Notes: generated from the sequence alone by a model not told the origin. DNA of 64,000 nucleotides from Gemmatimonadota bacterium (GCA_022826565.1 JAJDUP010000012.1:248001-312000); one strand, 5' to 3'. Counted from the stretch's first letter, positions 52,771 to 62,426 are shown. Program-made: numbers and translations.

Positions 52771-53565
52771 TCAGACCAAGTTATTGTCGACTGCGTAAGC
52801 ACGACCCTTCTTCGTGACGACATAGGTGGTCGGGCCAGCGTTGTTATGCTTCTCGCGTAGAAAGCCTCGGTCGACCAACCCATCGACGTAGTGACGCGTT
52901 CGGACGTGGTTTTCGCCAATCTGTCCAGCAATATGGCTGAGTTCCAGGTGACGCCGCTCGGCTGAGGATATGCCGACACCCTCCCATGCAACGGCTTCGA
53001 GCACCTTTTCTTCGGTTTCCTCCAACCAATAGTCGACGGTCTCGTTCTCGAAATCATCCTGTTCTTCTGGCTCGTCAGCGTCGACTAGATCGATGCCTCC
53101 GATGTCATCGCGGAGACTCACCCACCACCGGCGAAACCGCTGCGCAATCTCCGACTCGGGAATAGGTTCTCCTGCCGAGATATTGATTGCCTTGAGAAGG
53201 CGCCCGATATCAATCTCGGTGAATTCCGTACACTGGAACTTCCCAAGCGGAAGGCCTCCCACAGCATTCGGAGGCATACCGAACAAGACAGGACTCACAT
53301 GAGATTCAACCCCGACCGCTCTGGCCACTACCCCCGCTTCAAAGTTGACCCATGGACTACGGACAGCATCGGGAGTCGCGCAGATGATAGCGTACGATGT
53401 CGCCTGCAAGCGACTCCAGAGCTCTTGGTCCCAGCGCGTTCCCTTTCGGATGTCTACCGTCGAGACCCACGGTTGCACGTAGGGTAGCACTCGCGGCAAC
53501 CGGTCGCGCAGAATCAAGGCGATGCTCTGACTCTCCCGCCCGGCCCAACTCACGAAGATATTCAT
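52771..53565 (-). CDS. TIR-domain protein with C-terminal winged helix
   Basis: 264 residues. The N-terminal TIR-like fold starts MNIFVSWAGRESQSIALILRD; the second conserved block has SPWVNFEAG, placing Glu76 where NADase TIRs keep the catalytic Glu. Residues about 190-264 are a winged helix (HIAGQIGENHVRTRHYVDGLVDRGFL). TIR-type NADases are common effectors in anti-phage systems, where a fused domain recognises the threat. Here the sensor would be a DNA- or ligand-binding winged helix. Lower GC than neighbours. Enzyme activity is inference. Confidence 0.8.
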   Translation of the reverse strand: MNIFVSWAGRESQSIALILRDRLPRVLPYVQPWVSTVDIRKGTRWDQELWSRLQATSYAIICATPDAVRSPWVNFEAGVVARAVGVESHVSPVLFGMPPNAVGGLPLGKFQCTEFTEIDIGRLLKAINISAGEPIPESEIAQRFRRWWVSLRDDIGGIDLVDADEPEEQDDFENETVDYWLEETEEKVLEAVAWEGVGISSAERRHLELSHIAGQIGENHVRTRHYVDGLVDRGFLREKHNNAGPTTYVVTKKGRAYAVDNNLV

Positions 53566-53597
53566 TCAATTGCGCGCTCTGGTTAGGGTTGTGATGC

Positions 53598-53616
53598 AAA
53601 CCGCTGGGCGCGGTTT
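53598..53616. other. Short perfect hairpin upstream of the TIR gene
   Basis: AAACCGC-TGGGC-GCGGTTT, 7-bp stem, between the TIR start and the end of the large winged-helix membrane gene. No T-run follows on either strand, so it is a weak terminator at best, or an operator. Confidence 0.35.
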
Positions 53617-53693
53617 CCAATCCAACACAAGACCCCGGTGAAGTTCATTACCACTTGATGCTGGGCATGTCAACGCAACTCCGCGCGTCCCCT

Positions 53694-55349
53694 TCACCGC
53701 CACCGAGGTGGAGGCCGCCGCTGCTGCGGACGACGCCGACCGGAAGTCCTCCCGGCCCGTACCGGCGCCCGCTCCATCACCACCTCGAAGTCCTCCTCGT
53801 ACCCCACGCGGTTGGGCGACGGCAGGTAGCGGGACAGGTCGATTTCGGCCCGCTTCAGCTCCCGGTCGAAGGCGTCCAGCTCCCTCTGCGACTCCTCGGC
53901 AGCAGTGTCGGCAGTCGCGTAGACGATCCGGCCCAGCTTCTGGTCCTGGAGCTTCAGCCGGCGCCGCATCAACTCCGCCTCGACGAAGGTCTCGCGGATC
54001 GCCGGGAAGCGGTAGCGGAATCCGTCGTCATCCGCTTCCACGTCGGCGTCGAACTCGGCCGCCAGGCGCTCCAGCTCCTTCAGGATCATCTTCGGGCTCA
54101 CCTGCTGATCCTTCAGTCCGGCCGTCACGTGACGGATCGCCTCGCCGACGGGGATCCAGCGCACGGTCCCCACGCTGCGTGTGTAGACCAGTCCCAGCAG
54201 CAGGCGCCGGATGTTGCGCCGCATGCGCGCCCGGTTCTCGCTGCCCAGTCCGAGCGAGCGCACGATCGGGATGCCGAAGAAGAGGCTGCTGAAGGTGAAT
54301 GGCACCACGCCGAGCCCGTAGAAGATGAGCGGGTCGAGCGGGGGGGCGCCCGGGGCCGCGACCACGAACGCCGGGGCCAGACCTAGCACGCTCGCCATCA
54401 TCAGGTTGAAGCCGTTCATGGCGCCGATGCCGAAGTTGGACCCGGCGCTGTTGCCCGTCAGCTTCTTCGGGTACTCCAGCCGCAACCACGCGGGCTTGGG
54501 CTCGCTGGCGCGGACCTTCCCGTGCGCGCTCTTCATCAGCTCGGGGAAGGCGTAGACCACCTCGCCGGCGTCGGAGACCTGCGGGTCGCCCCCATAGGCA
54601 CCGGTCAGGCGGCCCATCTCCTCGTCGGCGTCGTCGGCCGACAGCGCGGTGTGCTCGATCAGCTCCGATGACGTCAGCACGCCTTTTCGCGCCCGGATCA
54701 GCTGCACCACGCTCCGGTCCTTCTGCAGCTGCGTCGGCTTCGGCTCGTCGGGGCCGAAGATGAAGGCGAAGACCCGCTTGTAGAAGGGCGGACGGGCGTC
54801 CTTCGGCAGCCGTCTCGCGTGCGCGTGGCCGTAGTAGAGGCCCCCGCGGTGCCACCCGCGTCCCCCCAGCAGCCAGTGCATGATGAAGAAGTCCCCCAGG
54901 CTGAAGCCCCCGCGCCCGCCGAAGCCCCGGTCATCGGACCCGCGCAGCATGATCGCGACGAGGATCAGCACGAAGATGGCGAAGTAGACGACCAGCATCA
55001 CCGCCGTCCACACCTTGAAGCCGACCTTGAAGGCCGACCAGGCGGCCCGGCGGAATCGGGTCCAGAACGGCTCCGCGTCGCGCGAGATCAGCTTGGGGTC
55101 GAACTGGTAGAGGAGGTCGCCCGAATCCGAGACCTCAAGGTGGCCCCGGTGGGTCTCGAGGAGGGACTTCAGCGCGGTCTCGGCCTCGTGGTCGGGTATG
55201 CCGGTGGCGGAGACGACGTCGCCCAGGGTGGCGCGGCCGCGGAGGCCGCGCAGGGCGGACATGACGGTGGTGTCGGGAGGGGTGGGGATGGATGCGACAA
55301 TATCGGACACGATGCCACTCTCTGTGCTGGATGGTGTAGCGGGGACCAT
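53694..55349 (-). CDS. Membrane protein with repeated winged-helix-like segments
   Basis: 551 residues from ATG 55349; the long upstream extension is unsupported. Three similar winged-helix-like segments are visible: LRGLRGRATLGDVVSATGIP with SDSGDLLYQFDP; RARKGVLTSSELIEHTALSA with SDAGEVVYAFPEL; and VGEAIRHVTAGLKDQQVSPK with DDDGFRYRFP. Hydrophobic helices lie between them (VMLVVYFAIFVLILVAIML, and a Pro-rich pair near FSSLFFGIPIVRSL). A basic C-terminal tail ends it. No known family name can be given. It may be a membrane-bound regulator. Confidence 0.72.
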   Translation of the reverse strand: MVPATPSSTESGIVSDIVASIPTPPDTTVMSALRGLRGRATLGDVVSATGIPDHEAETALKSLLETHRGHLEVSDSGDLLYQFDPKLISRDAEPFWTRFRRAAWSAFKVGFKVWTAVMLVVYFAIFVLILVAIMLRGSDDRGFGGRGGFSLGDFFIMHWLLGGRGWHRGGLYYGHAHARRLPKDARPPFYKRVFAFIFGPDEPKPTQLQKDRSVVQLIRARKGVLTSSELIEHTALSADDADEEMGRLTGAYGGDPQVSDAGEVVYAFPELMKSAHGKVRASEPKPAWLRLEYPKKLTGNSAGSNFGIGAMNGFNLMMASVLGLAPAFVVAAPGAPPLDPLIFYGLGVVPFTFSSLFFGIPIVRSLGLGSENRARMRRNIRRLLLGLVYTRSVGTVRWIPVGEAIRHVTAGLKDQQVSPKMILKELERLAAEFDADVEADDDGFRYRFPAIRETFVEAELMRRRLKLQDQKLGRIVYATADTAAEESQRELDAFDRELKRAEIDLSRYLPSPNRVGYEEDFEVVMERAPVRAGRTSGRRRPQQRRPPPRWR

Positions 55350-55595
55350 GGGGACGACTGTGGCGGGCACGGCTTCGATGCTACGCGGCAGCCAGAAAGA
55401 TCCTTTCTCGTGGAGGTGGCGCGCAACTCCAGGGGGGTGTCGACGGTGATCGTATCGAGGAAAAGGCGCACAAGAACGGCGTCGCCCGCCAGTTGGGCGG
55501 AGTTCGGCTACCGGGTACGGCCCGGTGCTGATCAATCGCTGACGGGAAGTCCTAGGGTGTTCAAGGATCCACCGCCAGCTACAGGAGCAGTACCG

Positions 55596-56438
55596 ATGCC
55601 GAAAAGGAGCATGCTCGACGCGGTTTTTCTGCTTGGCCCACCCTACCGACAGTTGAGGGTCGTCGATCCTGACGAGCCGCCACGGCCGCGGGGAGGCGGC
55701 TGGGTGGCGATATGGCATTTGGGCAGTCCCGACTGGCATCGGGGTGCTGGGCTGATTGCCAACCGAGCGGCGGGGGTGTCACTGGCCATGATCCTGCCGG
55801 CTCGTGACGACCGTCTTTCCGTGCTGCGAGTGCTCCGCGCAATTGAACAGTCTCGCCCCCAGGTGGTGCTCCCCTACTACGAGGCGCCCACGGCGAGGGA
55901 CATCACAAGCGTGATTCGTCGTGAGCCGACATGCCTGGCAACCAGTGTTGCGGACTTCCTGGAGTGGCGGGGCTTCTCGTTGGATCCGGTTACCCGAAGC
56001 ATCATTCGCCGAACGGTGCAACTGAGTTCCGATGTTCAGACCGTGGGCGCACTGGCCAGCAGCCTGTACATGTCCAGGCGGGCTCTGGGGCGCAAGCTGA
56101 TGAAGAGCGGCCTGCCGGTGCCTTCCCACTGGCTGCACATGTCCAGAGTGCTGAGGGCGACTATCAAGCTGCAGAGCTCCGACGACAGCCTGTTCAGCAT
56201 CGCTTGTTCCCTCGGGTACTCCGACGGGTTTTCCCTGAGCAATCAGATGTATCGTCTTTGTGGTGTCAGGCCGATGGAGGCCCGTGAGAGGTTGGGCTGG
56301 GAATGGGTTTTCGAAACCTGGCTCGCCAGGGAAGCGGAGATCGGCAACATCAGTTCCAGGGTCGTTGACCAACGCCCTTCGATAGCCGTCACCCCTGAGC
56401 GGGGAGACCGTCAGGCTGCGACCGCCGCGGCTCATTGA
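55596..56438 (+). CDS. AraC-type HTH regulator
   Basis: 280 residues from ATG 55596 (AGGAG 8 bases upstream). The C-terminal part has the AraC double HTH: ASSLYMSRRALGRKLMKSG and FSIACSLGYSDGFSLSNQMYRLCGVRPMEARE. The N-terminal 130 residues are not a cupin; they contain alternating strands (VSLAMILPARDDRLSVL, PQVVLPYYEAP) of a receiver-like fold without a clear phosphorylation Asp. The next gene starts 1 base after its stop. Confidence 0.83.
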   Translation: MPKRSMLDAVFLLGPPYRQLRVVDPDEPPRPRGGGWVAIWHLGSPDWHRGAGLIANRAAGVSLAMILPARDDRLSVLRVLRAIEQSRPQVVLPYYEAPTARDITSVIRREPTCLATSVADFLEWRGFSLDPVTRSIIRRTVQLSSDVQTVGALASSLYMSRRALGRKLMKSGLPVPSHWLHMSRVLRATIKLQSSDDSLFSIACSLGYSDGFSLSNQMYRLCGVRPMEARERLGWEWVFETWLAREAEIGNISSRVVDQRPSIAVTPERGDRQAATAAAH

Positions 56439-56439
56439 T

Positions 56440-59400
56440 ATGCCGGCCAAAACCGTCTCTACCGGCATGCCGCACGATCTTTCCCCGTTGCGATTGGAGC
56501 TCTTTGGCGGCCCCCTGCTCTGGCGGCAGGGTCGCACTGTCCGGATTTCGCCTCTTCAAACCGCATTGTTGGCCATCACTTTCGGAGACAGTGCGACGCG
56601 CATTCCCCGGGCGTCGGCGCAGCGGCTTCTTTGGGGGTCTCACGACGACAAGATCCTCAGGCATCGTCTGAGCCAGTTGGTCTATCAGACGAACCGAACC
56701 GTCGCGACAAAGCTGTTCGAGCCCGATGGTGAACACATCCGTTTCCACCGGCGAGTCGTGGCTTGTGACGTCGACGAGTACTCGAGGCTCATAGGCTCGG
56801 GGGACTTCGAGAAGGCTTGCGATCTCCTGGAGCGAGGGTATCTCGCCGCTTGCAATCACAAGAGGACCGCGGCTCTCGCCGACTGGATCGAGGAACAGCG
56901 GATTCACAAGCGCTTGAACCTCCGGCGTGCTGCACTCGCCGCGTGGGAGGACGCCGAGGCTGCACATGAATGGCTCCGGGCCCGACAAGCCTCCGAAGTG
57001 CTGCTGAGGCTCGACCCGCGTGAAGAGACGATCCTGCGGAGAGTCATGAGGGCACGAGTCATGGCAGGGCAGGTGCGGGAAGCGGAAGCGATCTACTGGT
57101 CGTTTGCCGAACGCGCCGATCCGTCGGGAGGATGGACTCCAGAGCCGGCGACGAGCAGGCTTCTGAAGAACGTCAGAGACGCGCACAGCCCCTCCTCAGT
57201 GCAAACCGATACGACACCCAGTGCCAGGCAGGAGCCCCCCCTGGTCGGCCGGTCATCCGAACTGGCCGCACTCACGCGCAGCATTTACCGCGATCGCGAC
57301 AGCGGGTGTTGGCGCACCATCGCTGTGTGCGGTGAAGCTGGTGTGGGCAAGACCAGACTGGTGCGGGAGGTGATCAGGAGCGCGCGTTTTCGCGGCTATC
57401 GGATCATCGAAACGGGCAGCTCTCTGCTGGAAAGGGAGATTGCCTTGGGTCCGATTCTGGAGCCTCTCGGTCACCCCTGGGTGCAGCCCTTTCTCAGGAT
57501 GGTAGCCGAGCCCTGGCGGTCTTCACTGCTGTTGTTGTTGCCGGAGCTGCAGGAAGGCAACAAGCGTTTGTATGAAGCGGCCCTTCACCCAACCGGTGGC
57601 GTGTCGCGACACCTTTGTGAAGCGTTTCTGCGACTGTTCACCGCGATCGCCGAATCAAGGCCCACGATCCTGTTCATGGACGGGTTCCAGTGGACGGACG
57701 ACGCGACGATCGCTGTGCTCCAGTTCCTTCGCAAGCGCTGGAACAACACCGCATTCACACTCCTTGTCGCCTATTGTGAAGAGGAGCTGGCGTCCGGGCA
57801 CCTGGTGACCCGCTTTGTTCAGAAAGAGGAACTGGACTCTCAGGCCATGGTAGTCCGCCTCGGCGAGCTGGACGACGCTGCAGCCGTCAAACTGGTCAGA
57901 TCCGTAAGCTCCATCGATACCGGCGAGTCGCAGCTTGCCAGGCTCACGCGGACCACTGGTGGCAATCCGAGATATCTCATTGATATGGCGGCAAGCACTC
58001 GTGACGGCAGTTCTTCTCGTGGTTCCGACGAGCGCGCGCCTGTCCCGTCTTCGGCGCGACAGGTTGTCTCTCGCCGTCTTTCGCTGCTTGATGACGCAGC
58101 GCGGGCCGTCCTGTACGGCCTGGCGGTTCTCGGTCAAGTCACATCGGTCGACCGACTCTCGCTGGTCGTCGAGCATACACGCGCCAAGTGTCTGGCCTCG
58201 CTCGACAAGCTCCACCGTCTCCGACTGGTCGATTGGACCCCCCGGGGTGTTCAGTTCCGGCACGATCTCTTCGGTTACGCGGTGTACGAGGGAATCCACC
58301 CTACCCGCCGGGCCGTTCTCCATGCCCGCGCAGCCGAGGTGCTCCATCGGGCCTCGACGAGTCTCTCTTCGCTGGACATCGCGAGACACTATGCTCTGGC
58401 CGGGAGACCAAGGCTGGCCTCGATGTGCGCGCTCGAAGCGATCCAGCACACCGATGAGCAGAATGCCGCGTCTCGCTTGCGCACACTCACGGAGGCGTAC
58501 CAATTGAGCGAAGGCGCCCGGCGGCGGATCGTTGCGGCTGCGCTTTCACGCACGTACTACAGCTTGCGCCGTCTGGAAAGCGCAATCCGCTTCGGAGTCG
58601 AGGCACTGGAGGGTGAAGCCTGTCTGCAACCATCGGAGTCGGTCGCCGCCCGCCTCACCGTTGCCCGGTCCCGGCATATGCTCGGTCTCGCCGGCACCAA
58701 AGCATCTCTGGCTGAACTGGACGAGCTCGAAGAGAATGCGCGTACGCTCGCTGACGAGGCTGTTCTGGCCGCCGTGTTGCAGACCAGGGTGGAGGTCGCA
58801 GATTGGTCTGGCGACCGGGACACGGTGATGAGAGAACTCGCGCGGCTCGGAGCGATGGACCTGTCCGGCGAGCGGGCGGCCCGAAGCCGAATTCTCGCCA
58901 CACTGGCGATCCAGGCGGCGTATGGCAATCCGGAGGCGGGGCTCCGAGCGGGACAGGAGGCGGTACGGCTGGCTCGCGCGCACGAAGCGTCCGACGAGAT
59001 TCTCCTGGCGCTTCGACGGCATGCCAAGGCCTTGATGACTTGCGGGCTCGTGGCAACCGCAAACGGCTGGAAGACGCTATCCGATGCCACGACCCTGGCC
59101 AAAACGACCGGACAACACGGTCATCACGCGCTCATCCTGCTTGCGCTGGCTGAGTGGCACACCGTGACCGGCAACTACGAGATCGCGGATCGGGTCTTCA
59201 CTGAGGCCCGAACACTGACTCGGGAGATGGACTGTCCGGGAATCCGTACTCGTGAACTCCTCGTACGTGGTGCCCTCGCTGTTTCGCGGCGAGATCTGGA
59301 CGAGGTCAAAGCCGTCCTCAAGGCACTGGCCGATGCCAGGGATCAGGGAAGCGGCCAGGACGCGCCCGCCATTCCAACGGGATTGACCGACGCACTCGCC

Positions 59401-59760
59401 GCCCTCGAAGGCACGTTGCTGCTCGAATCGGGCAAGTTGCGCGGAGTCACCCAGATCGCGGAACGGCATCCCCTTGGGGAATCCCTCGGCGAAACCCCGC
59501 TTGGCCTCATGCTATTCCACGCCCGTCTGCTGTCTCGAACCGGCAACCTCCCGGAAGCAATGGAAGTGCTGGCGAACGCCCTCGAGGCCAACGACCAGAG
59601 CCGCCCTCTCGTGTGGCTGAGGCTGGCGCTGGAGTTCGTGAGGCTCGCGCGCCGGCTCGGCAAACCGCAACCCCAACTCGCCGAGCGAGCACGCAAACGG
59701 AGCAAGGAACTAGGGCTGGGCGGCATGGCGCACGAGTTCCAGCCCTTCTGCGGTGATTGA
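56440..59760 (+). CDS. BTAD/STAND-type ATPase regulator
   Basis: 1106 residues. N-terminal OmpR-like wing (LRLELFGGPLLWRQGRTVRISPL, about 17-39) and BTAD-type TPR region (about 105-230), as in SARP regulators. Then PLVGRSSELAAL and Walker A GEAGVGKT (298-305), Walker B ILFMDGFQWTDD, and GNPRYL sensor of an AAA16/STAND module. The C-terminal half is TPR-like helices. No LuxR-type HTH is seen at the C-terminus, so the N-terminal wing must do the DNA binding. Coupled to the AraC-type gene. Confidence 0.85.
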   Translation: MPAKTVSTGMPHDLSPLRLELFGGPLLWRQGRTVRISPLQTALLAITFGDSATRIPRASAQRLLWGSHDDKILRHRLSQLVYQTNRTVATKLFEPDGEHIRFHRRVVACDVDEYSRLIGSGDFEKACDLLERGYLAACNHKRTAALADWIEEQRIHKRLNLRRAALAAWEDAEAAHEWLRARQASEVLLRLDPREETILRRVMRARVMAGQVREAEAIYWSFAERADPSGGWTPEPATSRLLKNVRDAHSPSSVQTDTTPSARQEPPLVGRSSELAALTRSIYRDRDSGCWRTIAVCGEAGVGKTRLVREVIRSARFRGYRIIETGSSLLEREIALGPILEPLGHPWVQPFLRMVAEPWRSSLLLLLPELQEGNKRLYEAALHPTGGVSRHLCEAFLRLFTAIAESRPTILFMDGFQWTDDATIAVLQFLRKRWNNTAFTLLVAYCEEELASGHLVTRFVQKEELDSQAMVVRLGELDDAAAVKLVRSVSSIDTGESQLARLTRTTGGNPRYLIDMAASTRDGSSSRGSDERAPVPSSARQVVSRRLSLLDDAARAVLYGLAVLGQVTSVDRLSLVVEHTRAKCLASLDKLHRLRLVDWTPRGVQFRHDLFGYAVYEGIHPTRRAVLHARAAEVLHRASTSLSSLDIARHYALAGRPRLASMCALEAIQHTDEQNAASRLRTLTEAYQLSEGARRRIVAAALSRTYYSLRRLESAIRFGVEALEGEACLQPSESVAARLTVARSRHMLGLAGTKASLAELDELEENARTLADEAVLAAVLQTRVEVADWSGDRDTVMRELARLGAMDLSGERAARSRILATLAIQAAYGNPEAGLRAGQEAVRLARAHEASDEILLALRRHAKALMTCGLVATANGWKTLSDATTLAKTTGQHGHHALILLALAEWHTVTGNYEIADRVFTEARTLTREMDCPGIRTRELLVRGALAVSRRDLDEVKAVLKALADARDQGSGQDAPAIPTGLTDALAALEGTLLLESGKLRGVTQIAERHPLGESLGETPLGLMLFHARLLSRTGNLPEAMEVLANALEANDQSRPLVWLRLALEFVRLARRLGKPQPQLAERARKRSKELGLGGMAHEFQPFCGD

Positions 59761-59771
59761 GAGCCCGCCCC

Positions 59772-61652
59772 CTACCCCTCCCCCCTCAACCACCCCACCA
59801 GCAACCCGACCTCCACCTCGCTGAGGATCTCATCGGGCCCGAAGGCCGGCATCCGGTCGTTGCGCTCCCCGTAGAACCGCGGGTGCGACGCGTCCCGGAT
59901 GAACGCCTCCAACCACTCCCTCGACCCGAACGCGGTCAGCACCGGCCCCAGGCTCCGCTCCACCGTCCCGTGCCACTCGTGGCACTCCGTGCATCCGATC
60001 CCGACCGCCGACAGCAATTCCGCCCCCTCCGCGATCTCCCCCCGCTCCGCCTCGTCCGCCTCCGCCTGATACGGCAGCGCCGCCTCCGCCGACAGCGCCT
60101 TCACCACCTTCGCCAGATCGGCGCGCCCGGCGTCGTCCAGCCCCGCGATGCGGCTCTGCACCATGCGCACCATGCGCCCGCGCGCGAAGGCCGTGCCGCC
60201 GAAGTACTCCGGCGTCGCCACGCGCTGGGGGTCGAGCAGACCGGTCAGCCACTCGCGGCTCGCGAACCCCGCCAGGTCGGCGGCGGTCGGCGCCTCGGCG
60301 AGCTCGCCGCCCAGGCCGTCGTGGCCGTCGTAGCTGTGACAGCTGGCGCACCGGTCGGCGAACAGGCGGGGGCCCTGGGTGAGCGGGTCGTTCCGCAGCA
60401 GCGTCAGCGCCCCCGACGGCGGGATCCCGTCCGGTCCCGCGGCAAGCTCCACCACCCGCGCCGCGTCCGCCTCCGCCGCCTCCTGCGCCGCGACGAAGTC
60501 CGGGTCCGCGCGGTCCTGGGCGTAGGCCTGCCAGGTCAGCAGGCCGATGCCGGCGAGCACCGCCCCCGTGAAGCCGACGTTGAAGCGGTGGCCGAGCCGC
60601 CACTTCCCGGCGAAGGGCATGAGCGCGACCAGCGTCACCACGACGCCCGGGATCACCAGCGCGCCGATGATCTCCGTGCCCGCCGGGAAGTACTTCAGCC
60701 ACTGGAAGAGGAACATGAAGTACCACTCGGGACGCGCCGCGGCGTAGGGTTCGGCGGCGTCGGCCGGGGCGCCGAGCGGAGCGCCGCCGCTGCGAATGAC
60801 CAGGTAGAGCACCGCGGCCATCACCGCGAGGCAGGCGACGGCATCACGCAGGGCCTGATCGGGCCAGAACTGCCCGGTCCTCACCCGGGCGGGAGCCGCG
60901 TCCGGATCGCCGCCCTCCTCCCCCTTCTCAGCATCCCCGTGCCCGCCACCGTCCATCTGCGCGCGCAGCCCCCCGGTCGTGACCCCGTGGCGGCGGAAGA
61001 GGAACACGTGCGCCGCGATCAGCGCGATCAGCGCGCCGGGAAGGACGCCCGCGTGCAGCGCGAAGAAGCGCGTCAGGGTGAGGTGGCCGTAGTCCGCGCC
61101 CCCGACCAGCACCTCCTGCAGCGCGGGACCGACCACCGGCGTGATCGTCGCGATGCTCGTCGCCACCTTGGTCGCCCAGTACCCCTTCTGGTCCCACGGC
61201 AGCAGGTAGCCCGTCAGCGACAGCCCCAGCACCAGGTGCAGCAGCGCGATGCCGAACCAGAAGTTGACCTCGCGGGGGGCCTTGTAGGCGCCGGCCACAA
61301 CCACCTGCATGAGGTGCAGCACGAGCAGCACCATGGTCGCGTGCGCCATGTAGTGATGGATGCCCCGCAGCATCGAGCCGCCCGCCATGACGTTCTCGAT
61401 GTAGTAGACGCTCTCCCAGGCGCCCTGCGCGTTCGGGCTGTACGCCGCCCACAGCGCGATCCCGGTGATGAACTGCACCACGATCGCAAACGTCAGCGTG
61501 CTCCCCCACACGTAGCGCCACTTCGCGCCCCCGGGGATGGATTCGACGAGCGCCAGGCGCAGGAGCCGTCGATAGCCGGTGCGATGGTCGAGCCAGTCGA
61601 GGAGTCTGGGGATGAAGAGGGCGCTGTCCCCGGGCGGCGGCTGCGGCGTCAC
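59772..61652 (-). CDS. Cytochrome b fused to diheme cytochrome c
   Basis: 626 residues from GTG 61652, which overlaps the Rieske stop (GTGA). Cytochrome b part: heme ligands His99/His113 (14 apart) and His200/His215 (15 apart), the spacing of cytochrome b6. The PEWY motif of the quinol site is at 308-311, in the subunit-IV-like half. Residues about 380-626 are an exported cytochrome c domain with two heme sites, CASCH (435-439) and CTECH (554-558), with MPAF giving a possible Met ligand. One polypeptide thus replaces cyt b6, subunit IV and cyt c. Confidence 0.93.
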   Translation of the reverse strand: MTPQPPPGDSALFIPRLLDWLDHRTGYRRLLRLALVESIPGGAKWRYVWGSTLTFAIVVQFITGIALWAAYSPNAQGAWESVYYIENVMAGGSMLRGIHHYMAHATMVLLVLHLMQVVVAGAYKAPREVNFWFGIALLHLVLGLSLTGYLLPWDQKGYWATKVATSIATITPVVGPALQEVLVGGADYGHLTLTRFFALHAGVLPGALIALIAAHVFLFRRHGVTTGGLRAQMDGGGHGDAEKGEEGGDPDAAPARVRTGQFWPDQALRDAVACLAVMAAVLYLVIRSGGAPLGAPADAAEPYAAARPEWYFMFLFQWLKYFPAGTEIIGALVIPGVVVTLVALMPFAGKWRLGHRFNVGFTGAVLAGIGLLTWQAYAQDRADPDFVAAQEAAEADAARVVELAAGPDGIPPSGALTLLRNDPLTQGPRLFADRCASCHSYDGHDGLGGELAEAPTAADLAGFASREWLTGLLDPQRVATPEYFGGTAFARGRMVRMVQSRIAGLDDAGRADLAKVVKALSAEAALPYQAEADEAERGEIAEGAELLSAVGIGCTECHEWHGTVERSLGPVLTAFGSREWLEAFIRDASHPRFYGERNDRMPAFGPDEILSEVEVGLLVGWLRGEG

Positions 61653-62233
61653 GCCACCGGCTCCTTCTCGGCCCGGCCCGGGAGGAAGTTCTGGAACCGG
61701 ACCCACACGTCGTCACCCCGGATCTCGACGTCGAGGGTGTCCATGTCGCGCGGGCTGGGGCTCGCCGGGTCGTTGACGGCTCCGCTCAGGTCGAAGCTGC
61801 TCTTGTGGCAGGGGCAGACGAAGCGCGACCGGTCGGCGGCGATGTTCACGAAGCAGCCGGCGTGCGGGCAGACCACGTTCAGCGCCTCGACGGAGTCGCC
61901 GCTGCGGCGCAGGTAGACGGCACCCACGGGGAGCTGGCGGTGCGTGTTCCACGCGTCGACGCGGTCGGTGACGACGCGGAATTTGTGGGGCACACCGTCG
62001 TCGGGGATCGCGGCCAGCTTGGCCACGGGGATCAGGTCGGCTTCGCCGCTCGAGCGCCCCAGCGGGTCCAGCGCGACGCGGACGCCCGACCACAGCGGCG
62101 CGACGAGGGCCAGCCCGGCGGCGGCGGCGGCTCCGATGCCCGCCAGGAAACCCCGGCGGGGTGCGGAGCCCGGCTCGCCGGACCCTTCCTCTACCACCAG
62201 CGGTTCATCGGCCACCTGTGGCTTCCGGTTCAT
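61649..62233 (-). CDS. Rieske iron-sulfur protein
   Basis: 194 residues from ATG 62233. Twin-arginine-like N-terminal PRRGFLAGIGAAAAAGLALVAP acts as membrane anchor. The [2Fe-2S] ligands are CPHAGC (122-127) and CPCHKSS (140-146). It is the electron acceptor from quinol in the bc-type complex whose b-c subunit follows. A longer open frame upstream to 62821 is not coding. Confidence 0.93.
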   Translation of the reverse strand: MNRKPQVADEPLVVEEGSGEPGSAPRRGFLAGIGAAAAAGLALVAPLWSGVRVALDPLGRSSGEADLIPVAKLAAIPDDGVPHKFRVVTDRVDAWNTHRQLPVGAVYLRRSGDSVEALNVVCPHAGCFVNIAADRSRFVCPCHKSSFDLSGAVNDPASPSPRDMDTLDVEIRGDDVWVRFQNFLPGRAEKEPVA

Positions 62234-62426
62234 GGCAAGTCGGTGCGGGTCGGGTGCGTTGGCACGGTGAAGTGGACAGCCGATCAAGAGTATTGCAGTC
62301 GGTGGAACTTTGCGAGATGGCCGCGGGTATACTAAAGTCTTAGGAGTTCGGCCAGATCGGTCCGGCGGCTCTGTCGCCCCCGGGACAGGCCGAGGCCCTG
62401 CGAATCCCCTGCCGGAGGACCAAGCG

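Noticed and set aside
59757-61916. 719-residue plus-strand frame opposite the cytochrome b-c gene
   Set aside because: Arg/His/Pro-rich antisense shadow; heme ligands and PEWY are clear on the minus strand.
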